From positions 221,241 through 258,453 of the forward strand of contig NZ_LUTV01000006.1 of NCBI RefSeq assembly GCF_001646945.1: DNA of 37,213 bases. The letters run 5' to 3'. The position numbers were made by a program, and so were the translations under genes. This DNA is from Endozoicomonas ascidiicola. Lineage in GTDB: Bacteria > Pseudomonadota > Gammaproteobacteria > Pseudomonadales > Endozoicomonadaceae. Of this stretch, positions 33,117 through 37,213 are shown one piece after another. Numbering within the stretch: the stretch's first letter is position 1; each line of letters opens with the position of its first letter. Below the pieces are notes generated by a model, which worked only from the letters and a program-made list of their open reading frames with translations, was not told the origin of the DNA and ran no database searches.

Positions 33117-34202
33117 TCAGACTTTTTTGAAAGCTCGATAGATAGAAAAGCCATTCCGACTTAACAACGTTTCACAGCGTCCAAACGTCTGTTCAATAAT
33201 AGGCGGGTATTTTAAAAAACTGTTCGCCACGATACGCAGCTCTCCACCCACTTTTAGTTTCTGGTGAGATTCAGACAGAAACCGTTCTGTCACTTCATAG
33301 TGGGTTTTCACACCCTGATGGAATGGTGGGTTAGAAATAATTAAATCAAACTGACCGGTCACTTCAGACAGCCCGTCACTGGCTAAGACTTGATAGTTCT
33401 CGACTCCCAAATCATTCATGGTTTTCCGGCTACTTGCCAGTGCCATGGCATCACAATCCACCAAGGTAAGATGACGTTCTTCAGGCTGCTCGCTGATATA
33501 AGCGGAAATCACACCAGCACCGCAGCCAAAGTCCAGAACGTTACCAGATGGTAGGTCATTCAATGTTTCCAGCAACACTTCGGTACCCACATCAAGGCGA
33601 CCATGGCTGAATACACCAGGAAGGGAGGATATAGACAACACTTTATCCATTGCCTGCACGGTGAAAGTATTAAACGCACCCTTCTCAGTAAACTGATCCG
33701 GCTTATTCACGGCTCCCTTATTCATGGCTCCGCAGGCTTCCAGCAATACACAATGTCGAGCATTATCAACACTTTTCACGTCACTGAAACTCTGCTTCAA
33801 CCTTTTCTTCCAGGACTTGATACCCTCATCATTCTCGCCCACCAGATAAATCGGAACATTCGCTGCGACATGGAAGCGAATCATCTCCAACCAGAAATCC
33901 ATCAATGGCTTACTTTTTTGCAGGAAGATCAGAACGCCATCCACCGGGCTGGACAGTGGCTCTTCAAGAACAGGGGCAAACGTCAGAAAAAAACGATCGT
34001 TATGGTTGCCAACCAAAGGCTTCAACCGACGATAATCACTGAAGTCTCTGGTCAGCGCCGTCACCCTACCCAGCCCCTCATCCAGCAGTTGGCTTACTAG
34101 CTGGTCCCCAGGCAGACCAATCATCAACAAATGCTCCAGCTCGAAGCAATCCATATTACGGACAATTAACTGGGAAGGGTTGGATAAAGAAAGGGAGGAC
34201 AT
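33117..34202 (-). CDS. rsmC: 16S rRNA G1207 N2-methyltransferase RsmC
   Basis: RsmC methylates G1207 of 16S rRNA in the 30S subunit. The protein has 361 residues from ATG 34202 (E. coli 343) and the double-domain layout of the family. The degenerate N-terminal methyltransferase-like half includes VPIYLVGENDEGIKSWKK and VDNARHCVL. The active C-terminal half has LPGVFSHGRLDVGTEVLLETL, SAM motif I LDFGCGAGVIS, catalytic ISNPPFHQG and GGELRIVANSFLKYP. The frame extends to 34544, but that part is antisense to yciA and lacks family similarity. Confidence 0.93.
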   Translation of the reverse strand: MSSLSLSNPSQLIVRNMDCFELEHLLMIGLPGDQLVSQLLDEGLGRVTALTRDFSDYRRLKPLVGNHNDRFFLTFAPVLEEPLSSPVDGVLIFLQKSKPLMDFWLEMIRFHVAANVPIYLVGENDEGIKSWKKRLKQSFSDVKSVDNARHCVLLEACGAMNKGAVNKPDQFTEKGAFNTFTVQAMDKVLSISSLPGVFSHGRLDVGTEVLLETLNDLPSGNVLDFGCGAGVISAYISEQPEERHLTLVDCDAMALASSRKTMNDLGVENYQVLASDGLSEVTGQFDLIISNPPFHQGVKTHYEVTERFLSESHQKLKVGGELRIVANSFLKYPPIIEQTFGRCETLLSRNGFSIYRAFKKV

Positions 34203-34350
34203 AATTTTCAACACAAAATTCAGTTCAATGGCGGCCTTATACCTCAAGACCTTTCGACTTTCCATGAAAGCCTTCATGGAATACGGATTTACAAGCAGCT
34301 GACGCAAGCATAGCATTCCCGACCTTGAAAAATCAGTACGGAGTTTTCGG

Positions 34351-34737
34351 ATGGCTGGACCACAGGGCGACCTGGTTCTGCGTACATTGGCAATGCCAGC
34401 AGATACCAATCCCAACGGTGATATTTTTGGCGGCTGGATCATGTCCCAAATGGACATGGCCGGCGGCCTCGCAGCAAAAAACCGCTCCCAGAGCCGGGTA
34501 TCCACCGTGGCGGTAGAAAGCATGAGCTTCATCCATCCAGTCAAGGTCGGTGACGTGGTATGCTGTTATGCGGATATCGTCCGGGTTGGTACCACGTCCA
34601 TGCGTATAAAACTTGAAGTCTGGAACTTGTCTCATCCCTTTAAGTCTGAACTTCGCAACAAAGTGACCGAAGGCATGTTCACCTATGTCGCTATAGACGA
34701 CAATGGAAACCCCATCCCGGTAGATAGAAGTCGATAA
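34351..34737 (+). CDS. yciA: Acyl-CoA thioesterase YciA
   Basis: YciA is a hotdog-fold acyl-CoA thioesterase of broad chain-length range. The 128-residue protein matches E. coli YciA (132) very closely: PQGDLVLRTLAMPADTNPNG, then DIFGGWIMSQMDMAGG with the catalytic Asp region, HPVKVGDVVCCYADIV, and TTSMRIKLEVW. It is divergent from rsmC and lies 15 bases upstream of udk in the same direction, so the two may be cotranscribed. Confidence 0.95.
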   Translation: MAGPQGDLVLRTLAMPADTNPNGDIFGGWIMSQMDMAGGLAAKNRSQSRVSTVAVESMSFIHPVKVGDVVCCYADIVRVGTTSMRIKLEVWNLSHPFKSELRNKVTEGMFTYVAIDDNGNPIPVDRSR

Positions 34738-34752
34738 TCAGGAAACCTTCGA

Positions 34753-35373
34753 ATGAAACAGAAAACTATCCTTGTCGGTGTTGCCGGCGCTTCTGCATCC
34801 GGTAAGAGCCTACTGGCAGAAACTCTGGTCGAAGAGCTGCAGTCCGAGCACCTGAGCGTCATTTCTGAAGATTCTTACTACAAGGATCAATCCCACATGT
34901 CCATGGAAGAACGGGTTCGTACTAACTACGACCACCCGGAATCCATGGATCACGATCTGATGCTGCAGCAAATGCTGCAACTGAAAGCGGGTGAAGGCAT
35001 TGAAGTGCCCATGTACGACTATTCAGAGCACAACCGTCGTCAGGAAACACGACTGGTGAAGCCGGCACGAGTCATTATTTACGAAGGCATACTGCTCTTC
35101 ACCAATCCGGAGATACGTGAAACCTTCGACTTGCGCTTTTTCATGGATACGCCATTGGATATCTGCTTAATCCGTCGTATGAAACGTGACATAGTCAGCC
35201 GCGGTCGTGATGTGGATTCTGTGATCAAGCAATACCTGGAAACCGTGCGCCCCATGTTCATGCAGTTTATTGAACCGGCTCGCCAGCACGCCGACCTGAT
35301 CATTCCCCACGGTGGTAAAAACCGTATTGCTATTGATTTGATCAAAACACAGATTCGTAATTTGATTGACTAA
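34753..35373 (+). CDS. udk: Uridine kinase
   Basis: Uridine/cytidine kinase of nucleoside salvage, 206 residues (E. coli 213). The P-loop is GASASGKS at 12-19. [17 protein letters not shown] and [13 protein letters not shown] carry the substrate-binding residues. [30 protein letters not shown] and the lid region match the family. A probable two-gene unit with yciA. A hairpin and an ERIC-like element follow. Confidence 0.92.
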   Translation: MKQKTILVGVAGASASGKSLLAETLVEELQSEHLSVISEDSYYKDQSHMSMEERVRTNYDHPESMDHDLMLQQMLQLKAGEGIEVPMYDYSEHNRRQETRLVKPARVIIYEGILLFTNPEIRETFDLRFFMDTPLDICLIRRMKRDIVSRGRDVDSVIKQYLETVRPMFMQFIEPARQHADLIIPHGGKNRIAIDLIKTQIRNLID

Positions 35374-35398
35374 GCTCTGAAACGCTTATCCATGTTGC

Positions 35399-35419
35399 CG
35401 GTAACCTTAATGGTTACCG
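35399..35419 (+). terminator. Stem-loop after udk
   Basis: CGGTAACC and GGTTACCG form a perfect 8-bp stem around TTAAT, 26 bases after the udk stop. No T-run follows. Confidence 0.5.
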
Positions 35420-35428
35420 CACCACGCC

Positions 35429-35580
35429 TATAACCAAAGAATTTCAAGTTACTACGCGGCGGCTAGTAAGCGAGGCCTTAAGGTCCCGTGAGCCTACAGC
35501 GAGTAGGTGATCGGGGTGAGCAAGCACCCTAGGGCATAAACGCGGCCAACAAAGTAGCAACTTGAAAGGCGACGGGCATA
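35429..35580 (+). repeat. Second ERIC-like (IRU) element, 152 bp
   Basis: It begins TATAACCAAAGAATTTCAAG and ends AACTTGAAAGGCGACGGGCATA, with the core GAGTAGGTGATCGGGGTGAG. It aligns with the copy at 9026-9152 along both arms but is about 25 bases longer, with extra sequence on both sides of the core (near GGCCTTAAGGTCC and CACCCTAGGGCATAAAC). Both copies share TATA-type ends, as ERIC elements do. Confidence 0.8.
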
Positions 35581-35883
35581 TCCGGTTTCATCTTCCCCTT
35601 CACTTCGCTCCCCCCCATAGGTATACTTCAGCCGTATAAGCGTCAAATACGCCCTCTCTGCACGCCCTGAAAAACACAGGATATGCAATGACCGGGTCCG
35701 GCGCGATCTTCGCACTTATTTTCGTTTCAGTGAGTAAGTCATGTCAGATCACCAATGGCTGTCCGGCCGCTTGTACATCGCCTTTACTGACCACTGAATA
35801 GATTTAAGCGCCTTTTGTCGTGCTTTACTTAAGACTTTGCTTATTTGCTTAAGAGAAGTGCCAGACAGCGCTGCGAGATAACC
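35581..35883. other. guaC upstream region
   Basis: Between the ERIC-like copy and guaC lies about 300 bases with a possible 37-residue leader ORF (35688-35801) and, close to guaC, two CTTAAG palindromes flanking ACTTTGCTTATTTG (about 35828-35853). The repeats could be an operator for purine control, but I cannot match them to a known site. Confidence 0.4.
35688..35801 (+). CDS. Possible 37-residue leader peptide upstream of guaC
   Basis: ATG 35688 has AGGA six bases upstream, a good ribosome site, and opens a 37-codon frame ending at TAG 35799-35801. The product starts MTGSGAIFALIFVSVSKSCQ, with a short hydrophobic stretch and three cysteines in the full length. I recognise no family. It could be a leader ORF affecting guaC expression, a small membrane protein or chance. 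Confidence 0.25.
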   Translation: MTGSGAIFALIFVSVSKSCQITNGCPAACTSPLLTTE

Positions 35884-36921
35884 ATGCGCGTAGAAGCTGA
35901 TATCAAGCTGGGTTTCAAGGACGTCCTGTTCCGCCCAAAACGTTCCACCCTGAAAAGCCGTTCACAGGTCAGCCTGGAGCGTACTTTCCGTTTTGTACAC
36001 ACAGATACAGAGTGGACAGGTGTTCCCGTCATCGCCGCCAATATGGACACCGTTGGCACCTTCGAAATGGCATTGGCGCTGGCCGAGCACAAAATGCTCA
36101 CTGCCGTTCACAAGCATTACACAATTGAAGAGTGGCAAGCGTTTCTCGAGAGTGCCCCAGCTGGCATTGAAGAACACATCATGGTCAGCTCCGGAACGTC
36201 CGACAGCGACTTCCAGAAAATGAACGACATTCTGGCACTAAACGACAAACTTCGTTTTATCTGTATCGATGTCGCTAACGGCTACTCGGAACACTTCGTT
36301 CAGTACGTTTCCCGTGCACGTAAACAACACCCTGATAAAGTCATCGTTGCTGGTAACGTGGTAACCGGCGAAATGGTCGAAGAACTGATCCTGAAAGGTG
36401 CTGACATAGTCAAAGTAGGCATCGGCCCGGGTTCTGTTTGCACCACTCGGGTAAAAACCGGTGTCGGCTACCCACAATTATCCGCAGTGATTGAATCAGC
36501 AGATGCCGCCCACGGCGTTGGTGGCCAAGTGATTTCCGATGGCGGCTGCACCTGTGCTGGCGACGTCTCCAAAGCCTTCGGCGCTGGCGCTGACTTTGTT
36601 ATGATCGGTGGCATGTTTGCCGGTCACGATGAATCCGGCGGTGAGTTGGCTGAAGAAGATGGCAAACAGTTCCGTCTGTTTTACGGCATGAGCTCTACAA
36701 CCGCTATGGATCAACATGCCGGCGGTGTTGCGAACTATCGCGCATCTGAAGGTAAGACAGTCAAAGTACCTTACCGTGGCCCAGTACTGGAAACCGTTCA
36801 GGATATTCTGGGTGGCGTACGTTCAACCTGTACTTATGTTGGCGCAGTTCAACTGAAAGAACTGTCCAAGCGCACCACCTTTATTCGTGTGCAGGAACAG
36901 GAAAACCGGGTATTTAATTAA
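35884..36921 (+). CDS. guaC: GMP reductase
   Basis: GuaC converts GMP to IMP with NADPH in purine interconversion. At 345 residues it matches E. coli GuaC (347) from [20 protein letters not shown] to [13 protein letters not shown]. The TIM-barrel IMPDH/GMPR family features are present: [14 protein letters not shown], the catalytic-loop Cys in [40 protein letters not shown] and the flap-side GMSSTTAM. I chose ATG 35884 because the similarity begins exactly there; the 13 extra residues from 35845 have none. No terminator precedes the MITE downstream. Confidence 0.95.
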   Translation: MRVEADIKLGFKDVLFRPKRSTLKSRSQVSLERTFRFVHTDTEWTGVPVIAANMDTVGTFEMALALAEHKMLTAVHKHYTIEEWQAFLESAPAGIEEHIMVSSGTSDSDFQKMNDILALNDKLRFICIDVANGYSEHFVQYVSRARKQHPDKVIVAGNVVTGEMVEELILKGADIVKVGIGPGSVCTTRVKTGVGYPQLSAVIESADAAHGVGGQVISDGGCTCAGDVSKAFGAGADFVMIGGMFAGHDESGGELAEEDGKQFRLFYGMSSTTAMDQHAGGVANYRASEGKTVKVPYRGPVLETVQDILGGVRSTCTYVGAVQLKELSKRTTFIRVQEQENRVFN

Positions 36922-36945
36922 CCCGGAAGATAAAGGTCGTCTGAT

Positions 36946-37113
36946 CTAGGAGGCTGTCCGAGAATAGCGCCCGTAGCAAGGATGGTAGAAAATTGAGGAC
37001 AAAAAATCCGTTTTGTGAAGTGAATAGTGGTGCTATTTGCTGAACAAAACGGATTTTTTAGACCAATTTACTGCCACCGCAGTAGGGCAACCTATTCTCG
37101 GACAGGCTCCTAG
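36946..37113. mobile_element. MITE with CTAG-flanked terminal inverted repeats
   Basis: The arms GAGGCTGTCCGAGAATAG and, on the opposite strand at the right end, GAGCCTGTCCGAGAATAG differ by one base; CTAG stands outside each arm. The centre holds AAAAAATCCGTTTTGT...ACAAAACGGATTTTTT, a 16-bp inverted repeat with T-runs on both strands that could end transcripts from guaC. No reading frame fits inside. The CTAG at 37110-37113 is shared with the next element. Confidence 0.75.
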
Positions 37114-37213
37114 GAGGCTGACCGAGAATAGCCAAATCAGTTATGATAAACCTCAAAACCAAATATAATGATGCCAAATGTCTCCACCTCCAAAATTCAA
37201 GGATAGCCCTGTT
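37110..37213 (+). mobile_element. Left end of an insertion sequence sharing the MITE terminal repeats
   Basis: After the shared CTAG comes GAGGCTGACCGAGAATAG, one base different from the left arm of the MITE, then about 46 bases and a transposase-like start codon at 37178. This is the layout of an IS left end. Its right end lies outside the window. A CTAG target duplication fits the YTAR rule of some IS5-group elements, but the family cannot be settled from this little sequence. Confidence 0.6.
37178..37213 (+). CDS. Probable transposase, first 12 codons
   Basis: ATG 37178 opens a frame that runs off the right edge, giving MSPPPKFKDSPV. Its position, about 45 bases inside an IS-type terminal repeat, supports a transposase start. 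The fragment is too short to name a family. Confidence 0.45.
   Translation, partial: MSPPPKFKDSPV

Noticed and set aside
34203-34544. 114-residue N-terminal extension of RsmC
   Set aside because: It is antisense to yciA and has no RsmC similarity; ATG 34202 is the family start.
1-37213. Prophage, defence island, rRNA or tRNA genes
   Set aside because: No phage structural, integrase, restriction, toxin-antitoxin or Cas-like proteins, and no rRNA or tRNA signatures, were recognised.

Overview
This looks like a chromosomal segment of a marine gammaproteobacterium of the Oceanospirillales. The order and sequence of the household genes (rapA, lpxL-like, minCDE, apeB, prc, rsmC, yciA, udk, guaC) support that. 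The eukaryotic-like kinase/J-domain remnant, the abundance of small palindromic and insertion-sequence-derived repeats, and three osmolyte uptake systems suggest an animal-associated lineage such as Endozoicomonadaceae. The lineage is an inference; there is no rRNA gene in the window to confirm it.

Layout. 1-985: the right end of an IS630-like insertion sequence that has split a protein kinase/J-domain gene just before its DFG motif. 1378-4254: rapA. 4255-4864: non-coding, with a REP-like palindrome cluster. 4865-6820: a CaiT-like BCCT transporter with a long coiled-coil tail. 7103-10243: a lipid A acyltransferase and, divergently, minCDE, with a 127-bp ERIC-like element filling the minC-minD gap. 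10263-15206: a secreted 2H phosphoesterase, apeB, a secreted GMC oxidoreductase and a secreted acetoacetate-decarboxylase-like protein. 15207-16153: mostly empty, with one possible 58-residue ORF and an 11-bp triple repeat ahead of prc. 16154-18611: prc and a DUF2789 gene. 18678-25160: an osmoprotectant cluster of proXWV, a CosR/EctR-like MarR regulator, betT and a DUF2237 gene. 25191-26743: a thioesterase and a YghU-type glutathione transferase. 26774-26981: a MITE whose ends match the IS at the left edge. 27070-29416: a three-gene ABC export/uptake-type operon with a DUF2796/ZrgA-like partner. 29603-34202: an OmpA-like lipoprotein, an EamA permease, trmN6, a small membrane-anchored hypothetical and rsmC, with a second MITE. 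34351-36921: yciA, udk, a second ERIC-like copy and guaC. 36946-37213: a third type of MITE sharing a CTAG with the start of what is probably its parent IS.

How genes fit together. The strongest functional theme is compatible-solute uptake. The MarR-type regulator lies between proXWV and betT, and an 18-bp motif matching at 15 of 18 positions occurs in both promoter regions, overlapping likely -35 or start-site elements. The second theme is mobile DNA: at least three MITE/IS families, two ERIC-like units and a REP cluster occupy most of the larger intergenic gaps. No CRISPR array, prophage, rRNA or tRNA gene was seen.
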